DNA of 64,000 nucleotides from Tsukamurella ocularis (GCF_024807615.1 NZ_JANUCJ010000003.1:62001-126000); one strand, 5' to 3'. Counted from the first letter of the stretch, positions 9,000-18,673 are shown. A program made the numbers and translations. Notes: generated from the sequence alone by a model not told the origin.

Positions 9000-10001
9000 T
9001 CAGGCGGCGAGCTGCGCGGGCCGCGTGGGCTCGCCGCGGTACCGCGCCTTGTGACCGTCGATCTTGAGCACTTTCCACATGAGCCTGCCGACGGGCGTCA
9101 TGAGCCCCAAGTCGTCGGCGAGCGCGCGCATCTCGGCGAAGTAGTCGTTCAGCAGGGCGCGCGCCGTCGGACCGCGCCAGAAGGCCTCGCGCTTGACCTC
9201 GCGCGGCACATCGAACCGCTCGAAGAACTCCTTCGGCGGGGTGAAGATCTCGCCCACCAACCAGCGCATCGCGAGCGGGAAGGCAAGGGCGCAGATCCGC
9301 TTCTGCCGCGCGGTCATGTCACGCAGGTGGGCGTGCAGGAACTCGTGCGCGAAGGAGATGTGCCGGGCCTCCTCGGCGACATGGATCTCCATGGTGCGGA
9401 GCACGAGCGGCGGCACCTGGCCGCCGTGCCGCATGATCGCCTTCTGGTAGTGGTCGATCGGCTCCTCGCCGCCGAGGATGCCCATGAACAGGATCACGTG
9501 GGCGTAGCCGCCGAGCACGCCGATCATCGGCGAGGCCCGCCGGAACCACTTCCGCATGCCGGGGACGTCCACGTCGACGCGATTGACCAGTTCCTGGAAC
9601 ATCTGGATGTGGTTGCACTCCTCCGTCATCTCGTGGAGCGAGTACCGGAACTCCGGCGACTGGTTCGGGAGCTTCATGATGTATTGCATCATTCCGCGGA
9701 TCAGGATCGACTCGAAGGCGGCGCCCACCTTGATGGTGTTGGCCATCCGCCACTTGCCGATCTCGATGCGGCGCTCGAGCGGCAGGTCGCGGTACCACTG
9801 CGTCGCGCCCAACGAATCGAGGGTCGGCGGCAGCACCCAGCGCGGGTCGTTCGGATCAAGCTGCAGCTCCGGCGCGTCCCAGTCGATGTCGAGGAACGGA
9901 TCGAACCGGCGGTGCACCGAGCCCTCCGACAGGTCCTCCAGCACGTCGCGGTAGCCCTGCTCCAGCTCGCGCCGGCTCACGCGCCCCAGGATGTCCGCCA
10001 T
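9000..10001 (-). CDS. AurF-family di-iron N-oxygenase-like protein
   Basis: 333-residue ferritin-like di-iron protein of the AurF (p-aminobenzoate N-oxygenase) family. Iron-binding motifs are visible as MTEECNHIQMF and VAEEARHISFAHEF, each giving an ExxH-type pair in a four-helix bundle. AurF oxidises an arylamine to a nitro group, but relatives in Mycobacteriales have unknown substrates, and hydroxylation or lipid-linked roles are possible. The start ATG at 10001 is fixed by AAGGAGGA 6 nt upstream; longer in-frame starts lack a ribosome site. It is followed by a tetR gene, and an inverted repeat lies just upstream. Confidence 0.82.
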   Translation of the reverse strand: MADILGRVSRRELEQGYRDVLEDLSEGSVHRRFDPFLDIDWDAPELQLDPNDPRWVLPPTLDSLGATQWYRDLPLERRIEIGKWRMANTIKVGAAFESILIRGMMQYIMKLPNQSPEFRYSLHEMTEECNHIQMFQELVNRVDVDVPGMRKWFRRASPMIGVLGGYAHVILFMGILGGEEPIDHYQKAIMRHGGQVPPLVLRTMEIHVAEEARHISFAHEFLHAHLRDMTARQKRICALAFPLAMRWLVGEIFTPPKEFFERFDVPREVKREAFWRGPTARALLNDYFAEMRALADDLGLMTPVGRLMWKVLKIDGHKARYRGEPTRPAQLAA

Positions 10002-10014
10002 GAGAGTCCTCCTT

Positions 10015-10028
10015 GTGATCGCTATCAC
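10015..10028. promoter_or_regulatory. Inverted repeat upstream of the aurF-like gene
   Basis: GTGAT-CGCT-ATCAC forms a dyad immediately upstream of the ribosome binding site. The neighbouring sequence is AT-richer than the window average. A possible regulator site for the downstream TetR or another factor. Confidence 0.35.
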
Positions 10029-10169
10029 TTCGCAATTTAGCAGGACTTCGCGACCCGGTAAATGGTTCGACCGGAATCGCGCCGTCATCGCAGGTCGACG
10101 GGGTTCGACGGTGCGCCGCCGCGCGGCCTCGGCACCCGGCGAAGTCGGAATCGCCGGCCGCCACAGAAA

Positions 10170-10205
10170 CGCCGCTCGCCCCACACAGGTGCGGGGCGAG
10201 CGGCG
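10170..10205 (-). terminator. Terminator of the Rv1231c-like gene
   Basis: A perfect 13-bp stem, CGCCGCTCGCCCC (10170-10182) with GGGGCGAGCGGCG (10193-10205), and a 10-nt loop; on the minus strand it is followed by TTTCTGT. It sits 37 nt past the stop codon of the minus-strand gene. Confidence 0.8.
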
Positions 10206-10242
10206 AGATCTGCAGCGCGCGGCGGGCTCGGCCGCGCCAGGG

Positions 10243-10764
10243 CTACTGGATGTTCAGCCGCGCCAGCATGTCGCGGGCGCGTTCGGCGACCTGAGGGTCG
10301 CACAGCACGTCGTACCGTCCGGCGACGAGCTGCATCGTCGACGAGAAGTCGCGGGTGCCGCGCGAGGCCCAGTACGGCACGGATGCGCTGATCAGGCCGA
10401 AGACGACGCCGCCGATGACGCCAGCGATCACCGTCGACACCAACTTGTCTCCGCCGCCCACGAACAGGCCCACAAGCATGCCGAGGAACAGGCCCAGCCA
10501 CGCGCCGGAGGCGGCGCCGGCGCTGAGCACGCGACCCCAGGTCAGGCGGCCGGTGATGCGCTCGACCTGCATCAGGTCGACGCCCACGATGGTCACGTTC
10601 TGGACCGGGAACTCCTCGTCCGAGAGGTAGTCGACGGCGCGCTGCGCCTCGGCATAGGTGTTGTACGAGCCGATTGGCCAGCCCTTCGGCGGCGTCGGCA
10701 GGCCACGTCCGGCGGGCCCTCCCGGCTGGTTCGGCGACCCGGGTCCGGATAGCGGTTGCGACAT
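10243..10764 (-). CDS. General stress protein 17M-like membrane protein (Rv1231c-like)
   Basis: 173 residues. A Pro/Gly-rich N-terminus leads into an YflT/GSP17M-like segment (PIGSYNTYAEAQRAVDYLSD, then VQNVTIVGVDLMQVER), followed by two glycine-rich membrane helices around residues 80-130 and a C-terminal VAGRYDVLCDP segment. Start has AGGGAGGG 6 nt upstream. It is divergent from the MgtE-like gene, the arrangement seen around Rv1231c-Rv1232c. No enzymatic function is known. Confidence 0.75.
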   Translation of the reverse strand: MSQPLSGPGSPNQPGGPAGRGLPTPPKGWPIGSYNTYAEAQRAVDYLSDEEFPVQNVTIVGVDLMQVERITGRLTWGRVLSAGAASGAWLGLFLGMLVGLFVGGGDKLVSTVIAGVIGGVVFGLISASVPYWASRGTRDFSSTMQLVAGRYDVLCDPQVAERARDMLARLNIQ

Positions 10765-10802
10765 TCGACGCCCTCCCTCACATGCGATGCGTAGAACGAA
10801 AC

Positions 10803-10808
10803 TACCCT
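10803..10808 (+). promoter_or_regulatory. -10 element of a leaderless transcript
   Basis: TACCCT ends 7 nt before the ATG of the PRC/MgtE_N/CBS gene, with no Shine-Dalgarno sequence between them. Confidence 0.5.
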
Positions 10809-10815
10809 GAAGTAC

Positions 10816-12105
10816 ATGTCGGCTGTCTCCAGAGTATTCGTCGCACGACTGTCCGGCTTGCCCGTCGTCGGCCCGGACGGCGAATCCGTCGGCCGCGTCC
10901 GCGATGCGGTGATCGGCCTACGCGCCGACCGCAAGGCTCCGCGCGTCCTCGGACTCGCCGTCGAGCTCGCCAACCGCCGTCGCATCTTCGTGCCGATGCT
11001 GCGGGTGACCAGCATCGAACCCGCCGCCGTCACCCTGAACACGGGCTCGGTGAGCCTGCGCCGCCTGCACATCCGCCCCGGCGAGGCGCTGGCCCTCGGC
11101 CAGCTCCTGGGCACCAAGGTCCGCATCGAGGAGCCGGGCGAGCCGTACGACGGTGCCGACGCCACCGTCGTCGACGTCGGGATCGAGCAGACCCGCACCC
11201 GCGACTGGGTGGTGCACCGCCTGGCAGTGAAGATCCGCGCGACGGGTTGGAACCGGCGCGGCGGCGTCCAGGTGGTGGACCTCCCCCATGTCTCCGGGTT
11301 CACGACGACCGCGCTCACCGGCGCCGATCACGACATCGCCGAAGCCCTGACCGTTTTCGAGGACATGCGCGCGACCGACGTCGCGCAGGCCCTGCGGGAG
11401 CTGCCGACGCAACGCCGGCTGTCCATCGCCGCCGCCTTCGACGACGAGCGGCTCGCCGACGTGCTCCAGGAGCTCGGCGACGACGACCAGGCCGAGGTGA
11501 TCGCCCACCTGTCCAAGGCGCGCGCCGCCGACGTGCTCGAGGCCATGGATCCCGACGACGCTGCCGACCTCCTCGGCGAGCTGCCCGACACGCAGCGCGA
11601 GGAACTGCTCGCGGTGATGGACCCCGAGGACTCGGGCACCGTCCGCCGCCTGCTCACGTTCTCGCCCTACACCGCGGGCGGCATGATGACGCCCGAACCG
11701 ATCGTGGTCACCCCGTCGACCACGGTGGCCGAGGCCCTGGCCCGGGTCCGCAACCCCGACATCACCCCGGCGCTGGCCAGCATGGTCTTCGTGGTGCGTC
11801 CGCCCACCGCAACACCGACGGGCCGATATCTCGGCGCGGTGCACCTACAGCAGTTGCTGCGCGAGCCCCCGGCCGATCTGGTGGGTGGCATCGTCGACAC
11901 CGACCTGCCGCGCCTCGGGCCCGACGATCCCCTGGGCGCGGTGACGCGGTACTTCGCGGCGTACAACCTGGTCACCGGACCCGTCGTCGACGCGGAGAAC
12001 CACCTGTTGGGCGCAGTCTCGGTCGACGATCTGCTCGACCATCTGCTGCCGGAGGATTGGCGCGACGAGGATCTGGACGAGGGAACTGAGGAGGTCACCG
12101 GATGA
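10816..12105 (+). CDS. PRC-barrel, MgtE N-domain and CBS protein without a channel domain
   Basis: 429 residues, Rv1232c-like. A PRC-barrel-like N-terminus (about 1-95, with GLPVVGPDGESVGRVRDAVIG) is followed by the superhelical MgtE intracellular domain (about 180-290; repeated Leu-Asp/Ala helices such as MDPDDAADLLGELP) and a CBS pair (about 285-420). The C-terminal membrane pore of MgtE is absent, so this is a soluble or membrane-associated protein and not a transporter by itself. It overlaps the DUF1003 gene by 4 nt. A role as Mg2+/nucleotide-sensing partner of the membrane protein encoded next is plausible but unproven. Confidence 0.85.
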   Translation: MSAVSRVFVARLSGLPVVGPDGESVGRVRDAVIGLRADRKAPRVLGLAVELANRRRIFVPMLRVTSIEPAAVTLNTGSVSLRRLHIRPGEALALGQLLGTKVRIEEPGEPYDGADATVVDVGIEQTRTRDWVVHRLAVKIRATGWNRRGGVQVVDLPHVSGFTTTALTGADHDIAEALTVFEDMRATDVAQALRELPTQRRLSIAAAFDDERLADVLQELGDDDQAEVIAHLSKARAADVLEAMDPDDAADLLGELPDTQREELLAVMDPEDSGTVRRLLTFSPYTAGGMMTPEPIVVTPSTTVAEALARVRNPDITPALASMVFVVRPPTATPTGRYLGAVHLQQLLREPPADLVGGIVDTDLPRLGPDDPLGAVTRYFAAYNLVTGPVVDAENHLLGAVSVDDLLDHLLPEDWRDEDLDEGTEEVTG

Positions 12106-12629
12106 AGGAACGCTCCCGCCTCGACACTCCGCGGCAGGGCCGCAGCTTCCACCTGAATCTCGGCGACGACATGATCGGCCAGGGCGCCGAACGCGTCGCC
12201 CGTTTCCTCGGCACCGGTCGGTACCTCGCGATCCAGACCGTGATCGTGATCATCTGGATCCTGCTCAACGTCCTGTGGTTCACGTTCCACTTCGACCCGT
12301 ACCCGTTCATCCTGCTCAACCTGGCCTTCTCCACGCAGGCCGCGTACGCCGCGCCGCTCATCCTGCTCGCGCAGAACCGGCAGGAGAGCCGTGACCGCGT
12401 CTCGCTCGATGAGGACCGGACGCGCGCAGCGCAGACGAAGGCCGACACCGAGTTCCTGGCCCGGGAGCTGGCGTCGGTACGTCTGGCCGTGGGCGAGGCG
12501 GCGAGCCGCGACTACATGCGGCGCGAGCTCGACGAGGTGCACGAGAAGCTGGACGCGCTCACGGCACTCCTGCAGGCGATGGAGCACCGTCGGCACGCAC
12601 CGGAGGCGCGCGCAGATGCGCCCGACTGA
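12102..12629 (+). CDS. DUF1003 family membrane protein (Rv1234-like)
   Basis: 175 residues. Two membrane helices separated by a short loop lie in the first half (YLAIQTVIVIIWILLNVLWF and the PFILLNLAFSTQAAYAAPLI segment), followed by a charged, coiled-coil-like C-terminal tail with regularly spaced Glu/Arg/Leu. This is the architecture of DUF1003. Its ATG overlaps the previous stop codon (ATGA), so it is translated with the MgtE-like protein, and its end overlaps the next gene by 14 nt. Confidence 0.85.
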   Translation: MKERSRLDTPRQGRSFHLNLGDDMIGQGAERVARFLGTGRYLAIQTVIVIIWILLNVLWFTFHFDPYPFILLNLAFSTQAAYAAPLILLAQNRQESRDRVSLDEDRTRAAQTKADTEFLARELASVRLAVGEAASRDYMRRELDEVHEKLDALTALLQAMEHRRHAPEARADAPD

Positions 12630-13404
12630 CCCGCGCGAGCTACTGCACCCCGTCCTCCCGCCGGAGACCTACGAGCGGTTGGGGATCGCTCCGCCGCGGC
12701 CGCCGCAGCTCTACGGCACGGGTGGACCCGTCTCCTCGGCGGGCACGCCCTACCTGACGGGGCGCGCCGTGACGGGGGCGCCCGCCCCGTCGGGCCAGGG
12801 CGTACCCGGGCAGACCTCGCCGGCACAGTCGAGCCAGGGCGTGTCGGCCCCGAGCGCGGTCGCCACGGCCGGCCCCGGCTCGCCGCCGGCGTACGCGCCC
12901 GGCTCGCCCCCGTACGTCCCGGCGGCGCCCGGCGGCCCCCCGCCGGCGAAGGACCGGTCCGTAGCGATCGTGCTCGGGGCGACGGTGGCCATCATCGCGA
13001 TCATCCTCGGCACCACCTGGTACATCCTGGCCAACCGCGGCGGCCCCGACGACGAACAGCAGATCCGCGACGTGATCGCCGCCGAGACCAAGACCCTCAA
13101 CGACCGGGACCTCGCCGCACTGATCGGCGTCCGCTGCGCCGCGGACGTCCAGATGCTGCGGACCCAGTTCACGTCGCAGACCTTCGCGGCCGAGATCGAC
13201 ACCCTGCTCGGGCCGGACGGCCGCTGGCAGGTCGTCGTCGGGGAGGTCCGCCTCGCCGCCGGCGCGGGCAAGGCGGAGGCCGAGGTCACGTCGACGCCGG
13301 TGGGCTCGTCGACGGTCGTCTCGCGGTCCCTCACAGACACGACCACCCTCCGGAAGGAATCCGGAGGGTGGAAGGTGTGTATCAGTTCGTCGCGCGTGCG
13401 CTAG
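12616..13404 (+). CDS. Proline-rich single-pass membrane protein
   Basis: 262 residues. The N-terminal 110 residues are Pro/Gly/Ala/Ser-rich and disordered, beginning with MRPTDPRELLHPVLPPETYERLG; one membrane helix (SVAIVLGATVAIIAIILGTTWYI region) follows, and the outer domain of about 130 residues contains two Cys and resembles the DUF4878/NTF2-like extracytoplasmic domains found after Pro-rich tails in Mycobacteriales. ATG at 12616 overlaps the DUF1003 gene. Likely equivalent to Rv1233c. Function unknown; topology suggests N-in with an exported domain. Confidence 0.75.
   Translation: MRPTDPRELLHPVLPPETYERLGIAPPRPPQLYGTGGPVSSAGTPYLTGRAVTGAPAPSGQGVPGQTSPAQSSQGVSAPSAVATAGPGSPPAYAPGSPPYVPAAPGGPPPAKDRSVAIVLGATVAIIAIILGTTWYILANRGGPDDEQQIRDVIAAETKTLNDRDLAALIGVRCAADVQMLRTQFTSQTFAAEIDTLLGPDGRWQVVVGEVRLAAGAGKAEAEVTSTPVGSSTVVSRSLTDTTTLRKESGGWKVCISSSRVR
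13343..13371 (-). terminator. Terminator of ahcY embedded in the convergent coding region
   Basis: CCACCCTCCGG (13343-13353) and CCGGAGGGTGG (13361-13371) form a perfect 11-bp stem with a 7-nt loop, 37 nt past the ahcY stop codon, but inside the 3' end of the convergent proline-rich protein gene. No long T run follows. Confidence 0.5.
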
Positions 13405-13407
13405 CGC

Positions 13408-14874
<1,467 letters not shown>

Positions 14875-14881
14875 GCGCTCC

Positions 14882-14887
14882 AGGCTA
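14882..14887 (-). promoter_or_regulatory. -10 element of a leaderless ahcY transcript
   Basis: On the minus strand TAGCCT is followed by 7 nt and the GTG start codon; there is no ribosome binding site between. Confidence 0.5.
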
Positions 14888-14935
14888 TCGCTCCTGGTGC
14901 TCGCCGGTGCCGCCGCCCAGTGCGGTTGCGTTCCG

Positions 14936-15000
14936 AACGTCGGGTTTTTCGACGGTCCGCGGCCTGATTCGGTTGCGAAACCCCGCAGAACCTGAATTTC
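14936..15000. repeat. Structured intergenic element, copy B
   Basis: Located between ahcY and the permease terminator. GTCGGGTT (14939) and CCCGCAGAAC (14982) are 43 nt apart, exactly as in copy A at 1446-1509. The stem here pairs TCGGGTT with AACCTGA, and after a 2x2 internal loop GAA with TTC. The paired positions differ between copies while pairing is kept. Confidence 0.4.
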
Positions 15001-15035
15001 GGGACGCAGTCACGAACGGGGCCCCCGAAACGCAG

Positions 15036-15069
15036 AACCGCGGCGGGAGCAGGTGCTCCGGCCGCGGTT
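15036..15069 (-). terminator. Terminator of the amino-acid permease gene
   Basis: AACCGCGGC (15036-15044) pairs with GCCGCGGTT (15061-15069); inside, GGAGC pairs with GCTCC around an AGGT loop, giving one long hairpin 20 nt past the stop codon. Confidence 0.7.
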
Positions 15070-15088
15070 CCCAGCGTGTACGGACCGA

Positions 15089-16588
15089 TCAGTCGGCCAG
15101 CGACTCGATGACCTCGCCGCGCTCGCGCCTGCCGAGGATCGAGTGGTTCTTCGAATACAGGAAGTAGACGACCACGCCGAGCGCCATCCAGCAGACGAAC
15201 CGGAACCAGGTCTCCAGCGAGAGGTTCAGCATGAGCCAACCGCACGCGATGACGGACAGGATCGGCACCAGCGGCACCAGCGGGGCGGTGAAGCCGCGCT
15301 TGAGGTCCGGACGCTGCTTGCGCAGCACGACCACTCCGACGGACACCAGGACGAAGGCGAAGAGGGTGCCGATGTTGATCAGCGACGCCAGCTCGCTCAG
15401 CGGGACGAGGCCCGCGAAGATCGCGACCACGACGCCGACGCCCACCGAGATCCGCACCGGGACGCCGCGATCGGAGGTCTTCGCGAGCTTGCGGGGCAGC
15501 AGGCCGTCTCGCGCCATGGCGAAGAGCACGCGGTTCTGGCCCATGAGCAGCACCATGACGACGGTGGTGAGGCCGGCCAGGGCGCCGATGGAGATGATCG
15601 TCGCCGCCCAGTCGACACCGTTGAGGGAGAAGGCGTACGCGAGGTTCTTCTCCTTGCCGTTGCCGGCGGACGTCGCGAGGTCCTTGTAGCTCGCCATGCC
15701 GGTGACCACGACGGTCACCGCGATGTAGAGGACGGTGACGATCGCGAGCGAGCCGAGGATGCCGCGCGGCACGTCGCGCTGGGGGTTCACGGTCTCCTCG
15801 GCGGAGGTCGCGACGATGTCGAAGCCGATGAACGCGAAGAAGACGATGCCGGCGCCGGCGAGCACGCCGTACCAGCCGTACGTCGAACCCGAGCCGCCGC
15901 TGATGGCCTGGAACAGCGTGGTCGCCCAGCTCACGTCGCTGCTCGCACCGGGCACGGAATCAGGAATGAACGGGGAGTAGTTGGAGCCCTTGATGTAGAA
16001 GGCGCCGACAACGATGACCAGCAGCACCACTGCCACCTTGATCGCGGTGATCACCGCGGACACGCGAGAGGAGACCTTCGCCCCGAACGTGAGTAGCACC
16101 GTCAGCACGGCGACGATGAGCATCGCACCCCAGTCGACGGTGAAGCCGCTGACCGTGAACGCCGCCGGCCCGGTGCCGAAGACCGTGCCGAGATAGCTCG
16201 ACCAACCGCTGGCGACCGCCGCCGCGGCGATGGAGAACTCCAGCACCAGGTCCCAGCCGATGATCCACGCGGCGAACTCGCCGAAGGTCGCGTAGGAGAA
16301 CGTGTACGCGGAACCGGCGACCGGCACCGTCGACGCGAACTCGGCGTAGCAGAGCGCCGCCAGACCGCACGCGATCGCGGCGATGACGAACGAGATCGAC
16401 ACGGCCGGGCCGGAGAAGTCACCGGCGGTCGAGGCGCCGATGGTGAAGATGCCGGCACCGACGACCACGGCGACACCGAAGATCGTGAGGTCCCATGCGG
16501 TCAGCTGCTTCTTCAGCCGGGTGCCGACCACCTCGGTGTCGGCGATCGACTGTTCCACCGATTTGGTGCGCAGCAGTGGGTTGGCCAT
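15089..16588 (-). CDS. APC family cationic amino-acid permease (Rv3253c-like)
   Basis: 499-residue secondary transporter with about 12-14 membrane helices. The first helix carries the APC signature WDLTIFGVAVVVGAGIFTIG, whose G-x-G-I-F unwound segment binds the amino-acid backbone; FIGFDIVATSAEE (helix 6 region, with conserved Phe and Glu pair) is typical of CAT-like cationic amino-acid transporters such as YfnA. ATG at 16588 has AGGAG 8 nt upstream; longer in-frame versions are unsupported. Position between ahcY and the mannose genes matches Rv3253c. Exact substrate is not determinable. Confidence 0.88.
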   Translation of the reverse strand: MANPLLRTKSVEQSIADTEVVGTRLKKQLTAWDLTIFGVAVVVGAGIFTIGASTAGDFSGPAVSISFVIAAIACGLAALCYAEFASTVPVAGSAYTFSYATFGEFAAWIIGWDLVLEFSIAAAAVASGWSSYLGTVFGTGPAAFTVSGFTVDWGAMLIVAVLTVLLTFGAKVSSRVSAVITAIKVAVVLLVIVVGAFYIKGSNYSPFIPDSVPGASSDVSWATTLFQAISGGSGSTYGWYGVLAGAGIVFFAFIGFDIVATSAEETVNPQRDVPRGILGSLAIVTVLYIAVTVVVTGMASYKDLATSAGNGKEKNLAYAFSLNGVDWAATIISIGALAGLTTVVMVLLMGQNRVLFAMARDGLLPRKLAKTSDRGVPVRISVGVGVVVAIFAGLVPLSELASLINIGTLFAFVLVSVGVVVLRKQRPDLKRGFTAPLVPLVPILSVIACGWLMLNLSLETWFRFVCWMALGVVVYFLYSKNHSILGRRERGEVIESLAD

Positions 16589-16656
16589 GCGTGCTCCTGT
16601 GTCGTCTCGGGTGTGACGATTCATCAAACACCACTGCGGCGCCGCAGCGGGGCATT

Positions 16657-18354
16657 TCAGACGTCTGCACCGGCCTCGAGCGTCACCTGTCCGTCGAGCA
16701 CTCGGTAGCAGCGGTCGGCCGCGGCGCGAAGCAGCGGATCGTGCGTGATCACGATGACGGTGCGGCGCATCGCGATCGACTGCAGCACTCCGGCCAGACG
16801 CTCGGTGTTTGCCTCGTCCAGCCCGGTGCTCGGCTCGTCGAGGATCAGCACCGGAGTGGGCCGCCCGATGCCCCGCGCGAGTGCGATCCGCTGCCGCTGA
16901 CCGCCCGAGAGTTCCTCCCCGCCCAGGGAGGTCGGTGTCGCGTAGCCGGCGGGCAGTCGGCGCACGAACTCGTCGGCGCCCGCCAGGTCGCCCGCGGCGC
17001 ACGGATCGGCCCCGCTGCCGTAGGCGATGTTCGACGCCAAAGTCCCCGTGCGGATCACCGCGCGCTGCGGCACGAGCGTCACCAGCTCGCGCAGGCCCGG
17101 GCCCACCGTCCCCATCCGATCCCCCAGGCCGACGGTGCCCTCCGCACTCGTCAGGCCCGCGAGGACGTGCGCGAGCGTCGACTTGCCGGAGCCGGACGGG
17201 CCCGTCACGGCGGTGAGGACGCCGGGATCGGCCGAGAACTCGGGGCAGTCGAGCAGGAAGTCTCCGCGCCGCGCCGCGAGCCCGGTCACCCGCACCGGCA
17301 CGCCGGTCCGCACCAGCTGCGCCTCATCGCGCCGGGCACCGTCGAAAGCAGCCATGGACACGGCACTGTCGACCCCGGTGCTCCGCGCGGGACTGCCGAG
17401 CGGCCCCGCGAGCTCGGCGAGGCGCTCCGCGCTGATCCGTGCGCCGACGAGGGCTAGCCGGCTCTCGGCGACGTCCTGCACCCGGGGATAGAGGTAGCCG
17501 AGATAGCCTGTGAGCGCGATCAGCGCGCCGTAGGTGAGGCTCCCCGTACGCACGAGCGCGACACCCGCGACCGACACGGCGATCAGTGTGAGCGCCTGCG
17601 CCGAGCCCAGCACCCCGCCGAAGGCGGCGTGCACCCGCGCCTCGCGCATCCGCGCGCCGAAAAGCGCCGCACCCCGCCGGTGGACCTCGGCAGCCTCCGC
17701 CGTCTCCATGGCGTGCAGCCGCGCGAGCTCGACGGTGCCGGTCACCTCGGCGATCACCGTCCCGAGCGCGGAGTGGGCTTCTCGCTCGCGCGCGGTCGCC
17801 CGCTCCTGCGCGCCCCGGAACGCACGGGCGAGCCCGGTGAGCACGGGAACCGCGACCAGCGCGATCAGGGTGAGCTGCCAGCTCAGCCACCACGCGACTG
17901 CGACCAATCCACCGGTCGTGAGGACCGCAACCACGGCCTGCACGACCGAGACCGACAGCGCGGTCTCCAGCACCACGACGTCCTCGGTCAGCCGAACCAC
18001 GACGTCGCCGGTGGAGAGGCGATGCACCTGGTCCATCGGCAGTCGCAGAACCCGGGCCAGGACCTCGTCGCGCAGGGCGAGAACGGTGCCCTCGGCGGCG
18101 CGGCAGGTCGCGAGGGTCCCGCCGTAGGTCAACAGCGCGCCCAGGAGAGTCGCGCCGACCCACGCGCCGACTCCGCGGGCGGTGCCGGCGAGCGAGGTGG
18201 AGCCGAGGACCGCGGTCAGCACGTCGGCCATGACGAGCACCGACGCCACCTCGACCAGGGCCGCCCCGACCAACAGCACCAGGCCACCGACGAGGGATCG
18301 TCGGTGGCCCGGCGTGTGGGCCCACAGCAGCCGCAGCATGTCCGTGGACGTCAT
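16657..18354 (-). CDS. ABC exporter half-transporter, candidate peptide exporter
   Basis: 565 residues: an exporter-type transmembrane domain (about 20-300, six helices) fused to an ATPase domain. Walker A GPSGSGKST is at 385-393, Q-loop VPQRAVIRTGTLASNIAYG near 428-446, signature LSGGQRQR at 482-489, Walker B VLILDEP at 502-508. No C39 peptidase domain is present. The start ATG follows GAGGAGTCCG. It lies 13 nt downstream of a 42-codon gene for a Trp/Arg-rich peptide and is very likely translated from the same message, which makes the peptide a candidate cargo. A general multidrug or lipid exporter remains possible. The stop is 68 nt before the permease gene. Confidence 0.85.
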   Translation of the reverse strand: MTSTDMLRLLWAHTPGHRRSLVGGLVLLVGAALVEVASVLVMADVLTAVLGSTSLAGTARGVGAWVGATLLGALLTYGGTLATCRAAEGTVLALRDEVLARVLRLPMDQVHRLSTGDVVVRLTEDVVVLETALSVSVVQAVVAVLTTGGLVAVAWWLSWQLTLIALVAVPVLTGLARAFRGAQERATAREREAHSALGTVIAEVTGTVELARLHAMETAEAAEVHRRGAALFGARMREARVHAAFGGVLGSAQALTLIAVSVAGVALVRTGSLTYGALIALTGYLGYLYPRVQDVAESRLALVGARISAERLAELAGPLGSPARSTGVDSAVSMAAFDGARRDEAQLVRTGVPVRVTGLAARRGDFLLDCPEFSADPGVLTAVTGPSGSGKSTLAHVLAGLTSAEGTVGLGDRMGTVGPGLRELVTLVPQRAVIRTGTLASNIAYGSGADPCAAGDLAGADEFVRRLPAGYATPTSLGGEELSGGQRQRIALARGIGRPTPVLILDEPSTGLDEANTERLAGVLQSIAMRRTVIVITHDPLLRAAADRCYRVLDGQVTLEAGADV

Positions 18355-18367
18355 CGGACTCCTCGGG

Positions 18368-18496
18368 TCACTGCCAGACCCAGTCCCAACGTCGGGCCTG
18401 CGGGTTCCAGCGACGCACCCGGCGGCGCTGGGGCTGCTGCGGCTTGGGCTGACCCGGTCGCTGTCCCTGACCGTTGCCCTGTCCCGGTGCTGCCAT
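18368..18496 (-). CDS. Trp/Arg-rich cationic 42-residue peptide
   Basis: Short gene with a strong ribosome site (AAGGAGATGAACTC before ATG). The product starts with a Gly/Gln/Pro-rich stretch (MAAPGQGNGQGQRPGQPKP) and ends in RRRVRRWNPQARRWDWVWQ, with four Trp and seven Arg in the last 19 residues and only one acidic residue. There is no signal peptide, no Cys, and no double-Gly cleavage site. Such Trp/Arg-rich tails are like cationic antimicrobial peptides. The next gene, 13 nt on, encodes an ABC exporter. Alternative: a leader peptide whose Trp/Arg codons control translation of the exporter. No homologue is recognised. Confidence 0.65.
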   Translation of the reverse strand: MAAPGQGNGQGQRPGQPKPQQPQRRRVRRWNPQARRWDWVWQ

Positions 18497-18622
18497 GAGT
18501 TCATCTCCTTGCGTCGTGGCCTTGTCGGCCGTTCTTCGTTGCAAGGACCACTCTCGCGCCGCCGCCTGGGCGCACTCTGCCGTGCGGCTGGCAGTCCCAT
18601 GGGAGCGTCGAAGTTACCGACG

Positions 18623-18673
18623 AGTGTTACTCGTTGGTAGGTGAAAAGTGTTGGCGTACCAGCAAGTAACACT
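18623..18673 (+). promoter_or_regulatory. 17-bp inverted repeat operator overlapping a promoter
   Basis: Left arm AGTGTTACTCGTTGGTA (18623-18639) and right arm TACCAGCAAGTAACACT (18657-18673) are complementary at 15 of 17 positions, with a 17-nt spacer. The right arm exactly fills the space between the -35 (TTGGCG, 18651-18656) and -10 (TACCGT, 18674-18679) of the Phd-like gene, so a bound protein would block RNA polymerase. Confidence 0.7.

Noticed and set aside
14875-15035. SAH riboswitch upstream of ahcY
   Set aside because: The known conserved core was not found, and the gene appears to be leaderless, leaving no room for a 5' riboswitch.
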